A DNA stretch of 64,000 bases from Pectobacterium cacticida (lineage in GTDB: Bacteria; Pseudomonadota; Gammaproteobacteria; Enterobacterales; Enterobacteriaceae). The translations under genes and the position numbers were made by a program. Shown one piece after another: positions 53,233-62,357 of this stretch. Numbering within the stretch: the first letter of the stretch is position 1; every line of letters starts with the position of its first letter. The notes under the pieces are model-generated. The model had not been told where the DNA came from. It saw nothing but the letters and a program-made list of their open reading frames with translations, and made no database searches. The stretch is from NCBI RefSeq assembly GCF_036885195.1, contig NZ_CP133656.1, forward strand, positions 930,001-994,000, written 5' to 3'.

Positions 53233-55002
53233 GTGAGACTCTTTGCTCAACTGAGTTGGTATTTTCGCCGTGAATGGCGTCGCTATCTGGGGGCGATCGC
53301 GCTCTTGATTGTCATTGCCGTACTGCAATTGCTTCCGCCTAAATTGGTTGGCGTGCTCGTCGATGGTGTGACGCAACACGGCATGCCGATGACTAAAGTG
53401 ATGATGTGGATTGGCGTGATATTGTTGACCGCAGTCATAGTCTATGTGCTGCGCTATGTGTGGCGCGTGTTTCTGTTTGGTGCGTCATATCGACTGGCGG
53501 TGGAGCTACGAGAAAATTTTTACCGCCAACTCAGTCGTCAGCATGCTGCCTTTTATCAGCGTCATCGTACCGGTGATCTGATCGCTCGTGCCACAAATGA
53601 TGTTGATCGGGTCGTCTTTGCCGCAGGTGAAGGGGTGCTGATGCTGGTCGACTCTATGGTAATGGGATGTGCGGTGCTGATTGTCATGTGCACGCAGATT
53701 AGTTGGGAACTCACATTATTGGCCTTACTTCCTATGCCGATCATGGCGCTTTTCATCAAACGCTATGGCACCCAGTTGCATAACCGGTTTAGAGCCGCAC
53801 AGGCGGCATTTTCTTCGCTCAACGATCAGGCGCAAGAAAGTTTAACCAGTATTCGCATGATTAAAGCCTTTGGATTGGAAAATTACCAATCAGCACGTTT
53901 TGCGCAGGTGGCAACGGATGCCGGTGCCAAGAATATGCATGTTGCTCAGGTTGATGCCCGTTTCGATCCCACTATCTATATTGCCGTGGGATTGTCGCAT
54001 TTACTGGCAATTGGTGGCGGTAGTTGGATGGTGATTAACGGCTCACTCACGTTAGGGCTGCTGACCAGCTTTGTGATGTATCTGGGATTAATGATCTGGC
54101 CGATGCTGGCGCTGGCCTGGATGTTTAATATAGTTGAGCGGGGAAGCGCGGCATATAGTCGTATTCGTCAACTGTTGGCGGAAGAACCCGAAGTGAAAGA
54201 TGGCAAAGCGTCCTTGCCTGCCGGGCGTGGCGAGTTGGCCGTGAATATTGACGCATTTCGTTATCCGGACACTTCTCATGACGCTTTGCAGAATATCCAT
54301 TTTACGTTAGCACCGGGCAGTATGTTGGGATTATGCGGGCCAACGGGAGCGGGTAAAAGCACATTATTGGCGCTAATCTTGCGTCACTTCGATATCCAGT
54401 CAGGCGAAATTCGCTATCACGATCGGCCATTGTGCGATCTGCGGTTGGATGAACTACGTAGCCGTTTCGCCGTGGTGGGACAAATGCCTTTTTTGTTTTC
54501 GGACACGGTGGCACAAAACATCGCACTCGGTCGCCCCGATGCCACGCCAGTAGAGATCGAGCAGGCGGCGCGTCTTGCAAACGTCCATGACGATATTCTG
54601 CGCTTACCCCAGCGCTACCAAACGGAAGTTGGCGAGCGTGGTGTAATGTTATCGGGAGGGCAAAAACAGCGTATTGCGATTGCGCGAGCACTACTACAAG
54701 AAGCGGAAATCCTGGTACTGGATGATGCGTTGTCTGCGGTTGACGGGCGGACAGCGCACCAGATTTTGCAGAACCTGAAAACATGGGGTGAAAAGCGCAC
54801 GTTGATTGTCAGCGCGCATCGTCTGTCAACGTTGGCTGACGCGGATGAAATCATCGTGTTGCAACAGGGGCAACTCGTGCAGCGTGGTGCGCACCGTGTG
54901 CTGGCGGCTGAGCCTGGATGGTACCGAGATATGTACCGTTACCAACAGTTAGAAGCGGCGTTGGATGATGCGCCGCAGCCGGAAGGAACAAAAAATGAAT
55001 AG
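53233..55002 (+). CDS. mdlA: ABC multidrug-type exporter subunit MdlA
   Basis: Half-transporter with a fused six-helix membrane domain and ATPase domain, 589 aa (E. coli 590), from a GTG start. The ATPase part has Walker A GPTGAGKSTLL, signature LSGGQKQRIAIARAL and Walker B ILVLDDALSAVDG. It probably works as a heterodimer with MdlB, whose start overlaps its end by 8 bases. The substrate is unknown; the place behind decR is conserved in E. coli. Confidence 0.95.
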   Translation: MRLFAQLSWYFRREWRRYLGAIALLIVIAVLQLLPPKLVGVLVDGVTQHGMPMTKVMMWIGVILLTAVIVYVLRYVWRVFLFGASYRLAVELRENFYRQLSRQHAAFYQRHRTGDLIARATNDVDRVVFAAGEGVLMLVDSMVMGCAVLIVMCTQISWELTLLALLPMPIMALFIKRYGTQLHNRFRAAQAAFSSLNDQAQESLTSIRMIKAFGLENYQSARFAQVATDAGAKNMHVAQVDARFDPTIYIAVGLSHLLAIGGGSWMVINGSLTLGLLTSFVMYLGLMIWPMLALAWMFNIVERGSAAYSRIRQLLAEEPEVKDGKASLPAGRGELAVNIDAFRYPDTSHDALQNIHFTLAPGSMLGLCGPTGAGKSTLLALILRHFDIQSGEIRYHDRPLCDLRLDELRSRFAVVGQMPFLFSDTVAQNIALGRPDATPVEIEQAARLANVHDDILRLPQRYQTEVGERGVMLSGGQKQRIAIARALLQEAEILVLDDALSAVDGRTAHQILQNLKTWGEKRTLIVSAHRLSTLADADEIIVLQQGQLVQRGAHRVLAAEPGWYRDMYRYQQLEAALDDAPQPEGTKNE

Positions 55003-56770
55003 CGCCAACCCGTTCGGGGCAACGTTGAAACGCCTGTTGGCCTATGGTTCACCTTGGAAGAAACCGCTATTGATTGGGGTTTTGATGTTATGGGTCGCCG
55101 CTGGCGCAGAGGTCTCAGGCCCCATGTTAGTAAGCTATTTTATCGACCATTTGGTGGCTAAAGGTGAATTCCCCTTGGCAGTGGCGGCGGGGCTAGCCGC
55201 GGCCTATATCCTGCTGCAAATACTGGCGGCTTCACTACACTATTTTCAAGCGCTGTTGTTCAACCGCGTCGCGGTGGGGGTTGTGCAGCAACTACGTATT
55301 GATGTAATGGATGCTGCATTGCGTCAGCCGCTGAGTACCTTCGACAAAGAGCCTGTCGGGCAGTTGATTGCACGCGTCACCAATGACACTGAAGTCGTGA
55401 AAGATCTGTATATCACGGTAGTTTCGACTGTGCTACGCAGTGCGGCACTGGTTGGCGCGATGTTGGTAGCCATGTTTAGTTTGAACTGGCGGATGGCGCT
55501 GGTTGCGTTGATGATTTTTCCCGCGGTAGCCGTAGTCATGGTGCTTTACCATCACTTTAGTACGCCTATCGTGCGTAGAGTAAGAAGCTATCTGGCCAAT
55601 ATTAATGACGGTTTTAACGAAGTGATTAATGGGATGGGGGTCATTCAACAGTTTCGTCAGCAGGCTCGCTTTGGCAATAAGTTAGGCACCGCCAGTCGTG
55701 AACATTATGAAGCGCGTATGAAGGCGTTGCGTCTAGATGGGATTCTACTCAGGCCGTTGTTGAGCTTATTTTCTGCGATGGTGTTATGTGGTTTATTGTT
55801 TCAGTTTGGTCTTAACGCTGATGACGCGGTAGGGGTCGGTGTTTTGTACGCATTTATCAACTACCTGGGTCGTCTGAATGAACCTTTGATTGAGCTGACA
55901 ACTCAGCAGTCTATGTTTCAGCAGGCCGTGGTCGCCGGAGAACGTATCTTTGAACTAATGGACGGCAAACAGCAGCGCTATGGCGATGATGAACGCCCTT
56001 TGGTTACGGGACGTATCGATATAGACAAGGTCTCATTCTCCTATGGCACAGAAAAACGCGTATTACGGGATATTTCCCTGACGATACCGGACCGTGGTTT
56101 TGTTGCGCTGGTTGGGCATACAGGCAGCGGCAAAAGTACGCTGGCAAGCCTGTTGATGGGATATTATGTGCCGAATGAGGGAGAGATAAGACTTGATGGA
56201 CGTCCGCTATCGACGCTGTCTCACACCGTTTTGCGCCAAAATGTGGCAATGGTGCAACAAGACCCAGTTGTGCTGGCGGAGTCCATGTTTGTCAATGTGA
56301 CGTTGGGGCGTGATATCAGTGAAGATGCCGTCTGGCGCGTGCTGGAAGTCGTGCAGCTTGCTAATCTGGTTAGAGATTTCCCAGAAGGCTTGCATACGCG
56401 GATTGGTGAGCAGGGGAATAACTTATCTACAGGACAGAAACAGCTGCTAGCGATTGCGCGAGTCTTAGTGCAACCGCCCAAAATCCTGATTCTCGATGAG
56501 GCCACGGCAAATATTGATTCGGGTACGGAGCAGGCGGTGCAAAAAGCATTGCGTATTATCAGGGAGCAAACGACTTTGGTCATCATTGCACACCGTCTTT
56601 CCACTATTGTTGAGGCCGACATGATTATGGTGCTCCACCATGGTCAAGCCGTTGAACGGGGAACGCATAAGCAATTGTTGCAACAACAAGGGCGTTACTA
56701 CCAAATGTATCAATTGCAGCTTGCCAAAGAGGATCTTGCCGCAATTAGCGCGGAATCTTGCCCAGTCTAA
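54995..56770 (+). CDS. mdlB: ABC multidrug-type exporter subunit MdlB
   Basis: Partner half-transporter of 591 aa (E. coli 593). I chose ATG 54995 (MNSANPFGATLKRLLAYGSP), preceded by GGAAGGA inside mdlA; an in-frame earlier start is less like the family. Walker A is GHTGSGKSTLA; the signature is the variant LSTGQKQLLAIARVL, with Thr in place of Gly; Walker B is ILILDEATANIDSG. The asymmetry between the MdlA and MdlB signature loops suggests one degenerate ATP site, as in many heterodimeric exporters. Confidence 0.95.
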   Translation: MNSANPFGATLKRLLAYGSPWKKPLLIGVLMLWVAAGAEVSGPMLVSYFIDHLVAKGEFPLAVAAGLAAAYILLQILAASLHYFQALLFNRVAVGVVQQLRIDVMDAALRQPLSTFDKEPVGQLIARVTNDTEVVKDLYITVVSTVLRSAALVGAMLVAMFSLNWRMALVALMIFPAVAVVMVLYHHFSTPIVRRVRSYLANINDGFNEVINGMGVIQQFRQQARFGNKLGTASREHYEARMKALRLDGILLRPLLSLFSAMVLCGLLFQFGLNADDAVGVGVLYAFINYLGRLNEPLIELTTQQSMFQQAVVAGERIFELMDGKQQRYGDDERPLVTGRIDIDKVSFSYGTEKRVLRDISLTIPDRGFVALVGHTGSGKSTLASLLMGYYVPNEGEIRLDGRPLSTLSHTVLRQNVAMVQQDPVVLAESMFVNVTLGRDISEDAVWRVLEVVQLANLVRDFPEGLHTRIGEQGNNLSTGQKQLLAIARVLVQPPKILILDEATANIDSGTEQAVQKALRIIREQTTLVIIAHRLSTIVEADMIMVLHHGQAVERGTHKQLLQQQGRYYQMYQLQLAKEDLAAISAESCPV

Positions 56771-56794
56771 TACTGTGGTTTTGATGCAAGAGCC

Positions 56795-56815
56795 TGCACC
56801 GCCTTGTATGGTGCA
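56795..56815. promoter_or_regulatory. TGCACC / GGTGCA inverted repeat after mdlB
   Basis: TGCACC (56795-56800) and GGTGCA (56810-56815) are NtrC-like half sites with a 9-base spacer instead of 5. It may be a weak extra NtrC site for glnK or a hairpin ending mdlB. Confidence 0.4.
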
Positions 56816-56900
56816 GCGCTGACGTCTGGATGTTGTTTCGCACCATCAATAAGCACACGGCTTGGTGTTTTTACTCGGCTTGCACTGAAAATACCCCTGT

Positions 56901-56917
56901 TGCACTAATTTGGTGCT
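56901..56917 (+). promoter_or_regulatory. NtrC-binding site upstream of glnK
   Basis: TGCACTAATTTGGTGCT matches the NtrC consensus TGCAC-C/T-N5-GGTGCA with only the final base off. It lies about 125 bases upstream of the sigma54 promoter, an enhancer position. A further TGCACT half site is at 56881. Confidence 0.82.
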
Positions 56918-57024
56918 GCCCTTGCCCTGTTTTTCCCATTTTTCGTTCTCGACGTGTTTGATTTATAACCGCTCTACTCCCTGCAAGCGTACCCTATCCC
57001 GATTTATGCCAGATAAATCATTTA

Positions 57025-57040
57025 TGGCACACCCTTTGCT
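57025..57040 (+). promoter_or_regulatory. Sigma54 promoter of glnK-amtB
   Basis: TGGCACACCCTTTGCT fits the -24/-12 consensus TGGCAC-N5-TTGCW exactly, with correct GG to GC spacing. Transcription should begin near 57051, about 77 bases before glnK. Confidence 0.93.
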
Positions 57041-57127
57041 TTAATCATGGCGTGTACCGACTTCGTAGATCTGTAATCGAACAAGTGACGGGCGAAAGCC
57101 TGAACGTAATGGCTAGGGGGAAGATGA

Positions 57128-57466
57128 ATGAAACTGGTTACTGTGGTGATAAAACCATTCAAGCTGGAAGATGTGCGTGAAGCATTATCCTCTGTCGGCA
57201 TCCAGGGACTCACCGTCACTGAGGTGAAGGGATTTGGTCGTCAGAAAGGACATGCCGAGCTATACCGTGGCGCAGAGTACAGCGTTAACTTTTTACCCAA
57301 GGTAAAAATTGATATCGCAATTGCGGATGACCAACTGGATGAAGTGATAGACGTCATCAGTAAAGCCGCATACACCGGAAAAATTGGTGATGGCAAGATT
57401 TTTGTCGCCGAATTGCAAAGGGTTATCCGTATTCGTACGGGTGAAACTGACGAGTCCGCACTTTAA
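57128..57466 (+). CDS. glnK: Nitrogen regulatory PII protein GlnK
   Basis: Trimeric PII signal protein that plugs the AmtB channel when nitrogen is ample, 112 aa as in E. coli. The T-loop has the uridylylated Tyr51 in ELYRGAEYSVNFLPK, and the C-loop is IGDGKIFVAEL. It is expressed from the sigma54/NtrC promoter and is followed by amtB after 33 bases. Confidence 0.98.
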   Translation: MKLVTVVIKPFKLEDVREALSSVGIQGLTVTEVKGFGRQKGHAELYRGAEYSVNFLPKVKIDIAIADDQLDEVIDVISKAAYTGKIGDGKIFVAELQRVIRIRTGETDESAL

Positions 57467-57499
57467 CAACACCTAACGTAGATACGTAAATAGGGATGG

Positions 57500-58792
57500 A
57501 TGAAAATGAAAAAACTCTTCTCTTCATTAGGTCTCGCTACAGCGGCATTGCTCCCATCGTGGGCAATGGCTGCTGCACCGACGATTGATAAAGCGGATAA
57601 CGCTTTCATTATGATTTGTACCGCGTTGGTACTGTTTATGACGATACCGGGTATCGCACTATTTTATGGTGGCTTGATTCGTTCAAAAAACGTCCTGTCC
57701 ATGATGGCTCAGGTGAGTGTATCCTTCGCGATGGTCTGTATTCTGTGGGTGGTTTATGGCTACAGCCTGGCGTTCAGTGAAGGTAACGCTTTCTTCGGTG
57801 GCCTAAGCACATTCATGTTGAAAGGTATTGGGATAGAGTCCGTGAGTGGAACGTTCTATCAGTTTGTGCATGTGGCGTATCAGGCTTCCTTTGCCTGCAT
57901 CACCGTGGCACTGATTGTCGGGGCAATCGCTGAACGTATTCGCTTCTCTGCGGTACTCATTTTTGTTGCGATATGGCTGACATTCTCTTATTTGCCAATG
58001 ACGCATATGGTATGGGGCGGTGGTTATCTGGCCGCAGATGGCGCGCTTGATTTCGCTGGGGGGACGGTTGTACACATCAATGCGGCGGTTGCTGGGTTGG
58101 TTGGTGCTTACCTATTGGGTAAACGTGCAGGTTTTGGCAAAGAAGCTTTTAAACCCCACAATTTGCCGATGGTGTTTATCGGTACGGCAATTCTGTACAT
58201 TGGCTGGTTTGGTTTCAATGCAGGGTCTGCGGGGGCGGCCAACGGCATCGCTGCGCTGGCCTTTCTGAATACGGTGGTCGCTACCGCTGCTGCAATTCTT
58301 GCATGGGTCGCTGGAGAGTGGATTGTACGAGGAAAACCGTCTTTATTAGGCGCATGCTCAGGCTGTATCGCTGGCCTGGTGGCCATTACACCGGCTGCGG
58401 GTACAGTCGGCGTGGGCGGCGGACTGATCATTGGGCTAGCTGGTGGCATAGCGGGCTTGTGGGGCGTAACCGTACTGAAAAGATGGCTGCGTGTCGATGA
58501 TCCCTGTGATGTATTCGGCGTTCATGGCGTGTGTGGGATCGTCGGTTGTATTCTGACGGGCGTATTCTCTTCGGCGTCGCTGGGCGGAACAGGCTATGCG
58601 GAAGGCGTGACAATGGCGCATCAGGTTTGGGTTCAGCTATTCAGCGTAATTGTTTGTTTGGTGTGGTCAGGCGTTGTGGCATTTGTTGCCTTCAAAGTGG
58701 CGGATATGATTGTCGGCTTGCGTGTACCTGAAGAGCAAGAGCGTGAGGGGCTGGACGTTAACAGCCATGGTGAGAGCGCTTATAACCAATAA
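57500..58792 (+). CDS. amtB: Ammonium transporter AmtB
   Basis: Trimeric ammonium channel of the inner membrane, 430 aa (E. coli 428). A cleavable signal (to about AMAAA, residue 26) precedes eleven membrane helices. The pore His pair lies in GGTVVHINAAVAGL and CDVFGVHGVCGIVG; the Asp of the binding site is in ALDFAGGTV. An ATG two codons further (57506) has better spacing to AGGGA and is a possible start. It ends EGLDVNSHGESAYNQ, matching E. coli. Confidence 0.97.
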   Translation: MKMKKLFSSLGLATAALLPSWAMAAAPTIDKADNAFIMICTALVLFMTIPGIALFYGGLIRSKNVLSMMAQVSVSFAMVCILWVVYGYSLAFSEGNAFFGGLSTFMLKGIGIESVSGTFYQFVHVAYQASFACITVALIVGAIAERIRFSAVLIFVAIWLTFSYLPMTHMVWGGGYLAADGALDFAGGTVVHINAAVAGLVGAYLLGKRAGFGKEAFKPHNLPMVFIGTAILYIGWFGFNAGSAGAANGIAALAFLNTVVATAAAILAWVAGEWIVRGKPSLLGACSGCIAGLVAITPAAGTVGVGGGLIIGLAGGIAGLWGVTVLKRWLRVDDPCDVFGVHGVCGIVGCILTGVFSSASLGGTGYAEGVTMAHQVWVQLFSVIVCLVWSGVVAFVAFKVADMIVGLRVPEEQEREGLDVNSHGESAYNQ

Positions 58793-58810
58793 GTAAGGTA
58801 TTTTCACAGT

Positions 58811-58841
58811 GTACAGGCGCGGAACTAATCCGCGCCTGTAC
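58811..58841 (+). terminator. Hairpin after amtB
   Basis: GTACAGGCGCGG (58811-58822) and CCGCGCCTGTAC (58830-58841) form a perfect 12-base stem with a 7-base loop, 18 bases past the stop. The T-tail is weak (TATTTGT). Confidence 0.75.
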
Positions 58842-58965
58842 TATTTGTACTACGCCTAAATTATTCGTAATTCGTACTACCCCACAATTGTTTTCCATCT
58901 CAAACGGTTTTTACTACTTTGAACCTCTGGTCGTGAGTGAGGTTATTAATTTCATACTTTCTCGA

Positions 58966-59838
58966 TTACTGACGGCGACGTATTACGCCTTCCTGTACGC
59001 TAGAGGCAACTAACACGCCGTCACGGGTGTAGAATTGCCCACGCACGAAGCCCCGCGCGCCGGATGCTGAGGTGCTTTCCACCGAATACAATAGCCAGTC
59101 ATCAAACCGGAAATCGCGGTGAAACCACATTGCGTGATCTATTGTGGCTACCTGCACACCGGGCTCCAAAAAGCCAACACCATGAGGTTGTAGAGCGGTA
59201 AGTAGGAAATTGCAATCAGATGTGTAGCCAAGTAGATATTGGTGAATACGCTTGTCTTCAGGAAGTGAGCCATTGGCACGGCACCAGACATGGCGCACTG
59301 GCTTATCTGCTTGACCTTTTAAGGGGTTGTAGAATTTTACCGGGCGCATTTCAATTGGGCTGGACTGAATGAGTTTATCGCGTAAGCGGGGCGGCAAGAG
59401 ATGTTGTATAGACTGAGCAATCTCCTGCTCGGATTTCAGCGCTTCTGGCGGCGCGACGTCTGGCATTACATTCTGGTGTTCAAACCCGTCTTCATGGCTT
59501 TGAAAAGAGGCTGTCATATAAAATATAGGTCGACCATTCTGAATGGCGCTAATACGTCGCGTGCTGAAACTATTGCCATCTCGCAGGTTCTCTACATCAT
59601 AAATAATAGGCTTCTGACTGTCTCCAGGTAGCAAAAAGTAGCCATGTAGAGAGTGGATATTGCGTTCGGCTGGTACGGTCTGTTTGGCCGCTGACATGGC
59701 CTGCCCAACAACCTGCCCGCCAAAGACCTGACGTAGTCCGAGATCGTCGCTTTGTCCGCGAAACAGTCCTTCTTCAAGTTTTTCTAAATGTAGGAGGTCG
59801 AGAAGGTGTTGCAGTGATTGATTAATCATGTCGGCCAC
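58966..59838 (-). CDS. tesB: Acyl-CoA thioesterase II TesB
   Basis: Double hot-dog thioesterase hydrolysing medium and long acyl-CoA, 290 aa (E. coli 286). Recognisable blocks are FRGQSDDLGLRQVFGGQVVG, SLHGYFLLPGD and the catalytic Asp in IDHAMWFHRDFRFDDW, with the Thr and Gln in the last 60 residues. It is convergent with amtB and divergent from ybaY, as in E. coli. Confidence 0.96.
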   Translation of the reverse strand: MADMINQSLQHLLDLLHLEKLEEGLFRGQSDDLGLRQVFGGQVVGQAMSAAKQTVPAERNIHSLHGYFLLPGDSQKPIIYDVENLRDGNSFSTRRISAIQNGRPIFYMTASFQSHEDGFEHQNVMPDVAPPEALKSEQEIAQSIQHLLPPRLRDKLIQSSPIEMRPVKFYNPLKGQADKPVRHVWCRANGSLPEDKRIHQYLLGYTSDCNFLLTALQPHGVGFLEPGVQVATIDHAMWFHRDFRFDDWLLYSVESTSASGARGFVRGQFYTRDGVLVASSVQEGVIRRRQ

Positions 59839-60037
59839 CCTAGGTAGTGATGATTGGTTATCTATTTGTTTTTTAAAGTGTAAGGTTTTTAATTTTTTCT
59901 GTTTTTTGCAATAAATATTCGACTTTAAGGAAAATAACAGAATGTTGCACCATAATTAAGATGTTGGACAAATCATACTATTTTGAATGCTGATGTTCGA
60001 TACCGATAGTTTGGCAATAACAAAGGAGACTGACTGA

Positions 60038-60571
60038 ATGAAATTATGGCATATTTTAGGCGGTATCACGCTATCGTTGGTGTTAACTGCATGCGCTCAA
60101 AAGAATGATTATGGCGTTTCCCCGCTAACTGGGGAGCCTGTCACCAGTACTTCTTCATCACGTCCGGTTATAGCGATGCCAGCGGTAACTGGTAGTGTGA
60201 ATATTCCTCAGCGCATAGCACTTCCCCACAACGCTGTATTGACCGTGACCGTTTCTGATGCGTCGTTGGTAGGCGTGCCATCGAAGGTAATTACGCAGCG
60301 CGTAACGCGTACCGATGGAAAACAGTCGCCTTTCTCGTTTAGATTACCGTATAACCCGGCAGATATTCAGCCCAATGCGCGAATCCTACTGAGTGCTGCG
60401 GTTGCCATTGATAACCACATTGTTATGGTAACAGAGAATGTCTTACCCGTTATTACCAACGGCGTTAATAACGTTGATTTGGTGTTAACCCCTGTTGCTT
60501 CTGTTGCTTTACCCGCAAACAATACGGGAACAGTCTCTTCCCCTTCAGCAAACCAGCCTCCCAGCAGTTAG
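60038..60571 (+). CDS. ybaY: YbaY-like lipoprotein
   Basis: Predicted lipoprotein of 177 aa (E. coli YbaY 190). The signal MKLWHILGGITLSLVLTAC ends in a lipobox (LTAC), lipidated at Cys19. The body is a beta-sandwich-like domain of the YscW/YbaY type with NIPQRIALPHNAVLTVTVSD. The C-terminal 30 residues are Pro/Ser/Thr-rich. The function is unknown. It is convergent with atl. Confidence 0.9.
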   Translation: MKLWHILGGITLSLVLTACAQKNDYGVSPLTGEPVTSTSSSRPVIAMPAVTGSVNIPQRIALPHNAVLTVTVSDASLVGVPSKVITQRVTRTDGKQSPFSFRLPYNPADIQPNARILLSAAVAIDNHIVMVTENVLPVITNGVNNVDLVLTPVASVALPANNTGTVSSPSANQPPSS

Positions 60572-60623
60572 AGACGCTGGCGGCCGTGATAGTCAGCTTG
60601 ATTTAGTGGCTACGCGCCGTTCG

Positions 60624-60944
60624 TTATGGCGCGTATTGCCAGCGATATTCAGTAAGATTAACCTTTCCCTGACGATTGAATACAATCCCTTCCGCCTGTA
60701 GCGCAGATTTCTGGCGCAAATAATCACCACCAGTTAATGATATTTCACCTTTGCGGTTGATTACTCTATGCCATGGGAGTTTGCTGTCTTTCGGCAGGCG
60801 TTTTAATACGCCACCCACTTGCCTCGCTGCTTTAGGGGAGTTTGCAAGCTGTGCAATATCGCCATAAGTTGCTATTTTCCCATAAGGGATCGCCGCGACA
60901 ATGTGAAATACGCGTTGGCGAAAATTATCATTTTCTTCTGACAT
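60624..60944 (-). CDS. atl: Alkyltransferase-like protein (Atl, YbaZ)
   Basis: Non-catalytic relative of O6-alkylguanine-DNA alkyltransferase that binds alkylated guanine and passes lesions to nucleotide excision repair; 106 aa. The usual PCHRV active site reads PWHRV, so it cannot accept alkyl groups, the family hallmark. AARQVGGVLKRLP is the DNA-binding region. I chose ATG 60944 (MSEENDNFRQRVFHI); the frame extends 23 codons upstream without family support. Confidence 0.94.
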   Translation of the reverse strand: MSEENDNFRQRVFHIVAAIPYGKIATYGDIAQLANSPKAARQVGGVLKRLPKDSKLPWHRVINRKGEISLTGGDYLRQKSALQAEGIVFNRQGKVNLTEYRWQYAP

Positions 60945-61123
60945 CACGGTATGTTCCTGTACTCCTACGCGGTTGTATTTCATAGTGACATAGCTATATG
61001 GGTAAGAAAACACCGGTTAGCATGTGTTAGCTTGCAATTGCGTATTCCATCGCTGATAATGCCACCGCTTTGTTATGTGTTGCCACTAACGTTTGTAGTA
61101 GGCGTCATTGCAGAGTTGTCAAT

Positions 61124-61236
61124 GGAGGCCCTATCGGTTCTCTCGCAACACTAACCTGTGGATTCGGTCAGGTCCGGAAGGAAGCAGCCGCAGCAGGAGA
61201 CGTGTGTGCCGGGATGTAGCTGGTAGGGCCTCCACC
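61124..61236 (+). ncRNA. ffs: 4.5S RNA (signal recognition particle RNA)
   Basis: A 113-base RNA with complementary ends (GGAGGCCCTA ... TAGGGCCTCC), the SRP core GGTCAGGTCCGGAAGGAAGC AGCC split over the asymmetric and tetraloop region, and GTGTGCCGGGATGTAGCTGG on the return strand. It pairs with Ffh to target membrane proteins. It lies beside atl, as in E. coli. The 3' side runs into ATTTCTATTTTT, which probably ends transcription. Confidence 0.97.
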
Positions 61237-61594
61237 ATTTCTATTTTTAGGCGCGTCTGGCTGTCAGATTACTCTTCATTCCTCATCGATAAATTCGGTT
61301 TTCCATCGTGTGACAATACCCCGGCATCATGTTGTGTCCCTCCGACATAAGCGTTAAGTTTAAAAAGACATTTACGCTGATTTCAACTTGTGTAGAAAGA
61401 ATATTGTACATTTCTACTTCGTGCATAATCTTAAAGTGGTTTCTATTCCGGAATGGAGGATTAGTAACGTTATCGATTCGTTTGCTAGCACTTAGAGAGA
61501 AATAAACATCGGGAAGGAGGAAAACTCATTTTTATTTAATATGAAAAATACAATTTGTTACAAATGACGTATGAGTAATAAAATAAAAGGATAA
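61237..61594. other. Non-coding gap between ffs and hha
   Basis: No gene recognised. A strong GGGAAGGAGG at about 61510-61519 has no usable start codon at the proper distance. The region is AT-rich towards the hha terminator. Confidence 0.4.
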
Positions 61595-61623
61595 TAAAAA
61601 CAAAGGCCGATAATAATATCGGC
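61595..61623 (-). terminator. Terminator after hha
   Basis: GCCGATA (61606-61612) and TATCGGC (61617-61623) form the stem; on the minus strand CTTTGTTTTT follows. Confidence 0.75.
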
Positions 61624-61665
61624 GCAATGTAGTCGATATCGATTTTGTACGCGGACAGCTATGTA

Positions 61666-61869
61666 TTAGCGAACGTAACGCCATACCGCAGTTGGAACTT
61701 TATCATAAAGCTTGTTCATCGTCAGTTCAGCTAAACGATGATCGGCGGCGGAAAAGAACATCTCCAATTCATCATTAGAGAGCTCATACTTGTTTTTTTC
61801 AATAACGCGTTCCAGCGTGTCAATAGTTGTGCATTTACGCAAACGCATCAAATAGTCGATTTTCTTCAT
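61666..61869 (-). CDS. hha: Haemolysin expression-modulating protein Hha
   Basis: Small partner of H-NS that strengthens silencing of horizontally acquired genes, 67 aa (E. coli 72, with five more N-terminal residues). DYLMRLRKCTTIDTLERVIE and AADHRLAELTMNKLYDKVP are diagnostic. It follows tomB on the same strand after 54 bases; together they are described as a toxin-antitoxin-like pair affecting biofilm and virulence. Confidence 0.97.
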   Translation of the reverse strand: MKKIDYLMRLRKCTTIDTLERVIEKNKYELSNDELEMFFSAADHRLAELTMNKLYDKVPTAVWRYVR

Positions 61870-61923
61870 AATGACCTATACAAATAGTACCTGGTGGTTA
61901 AATATATATAAATAAATTATTGC

Positions 61924-62292
61924 TTAACTTTTAGCAGGCGTACAGATGTTCTCCCCTGAGAACATTCCGAATAATGTTGTTTTGGACTTCTGCCAACGCC
62001 GCAGTTCAGCATCATTGATACCATAGTTGCCAAACAAAACATAAGTATCATCCAAATACGTTTCAACCTGCTTTGAAAGCTCGCTCTCGTTGGGGTATTT
62101 TATTTTAAAAGTAAGAACAAATGTAGCGATATACTCAATAAGTTCGTTTAATTGGAGATTGATCGCAGATGTCGGATCATTGACCCAACCATGGCTGCTA
62201 TCACCTAACGTCGCTATGCTTTCGTCACACAGATTTTCACATAAGAACCTGAGTTGGGCAATATCATAATGTTTTGGTGTGTATTCATCCAT
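61924..62292 (-). CDS. tomB: Hha toxicity modulator TomB
   Basis: Acidic partner of Hha (YbaJ), 122 aa (E. coli 124). The start MDEYTPKHYDIAQLRFLCEN and SHGWVNDPTSAINLQLNELIEY are typical of the family. It comes before hha in the leftward pair. In E. coli it antagonises Hha, reportedly by oxidising a conserved Cys; one Cys is in KKCTTIDTL-like KCTTIDTL of Hha here. Confidence 0.95.
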   Translation of the reverse strand: MDEYTPKHYDIAQLRFLCENLCDESIATLGDSSHGWVNDPTSAINLQLNELIEYIATFVLTFKIKYPNESELSKQVETYLDDTYVLFGNYGINDAELRRWQKSKTTLFGMFSGENICTPAKS

Positions 62293-62357
62293 ATCAATCC
62301 CTCCGTTAAGCCGTTATTTAGTGTTACTGCGGTTAACATCTATAAACAGGTAGACTG

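Noticed and set aside
61500..61560. Strong GGAGG motif between ffs and hha as the start of a small gene
   Set aside because: The next ATG is too far away and the frame closes after eight codons.
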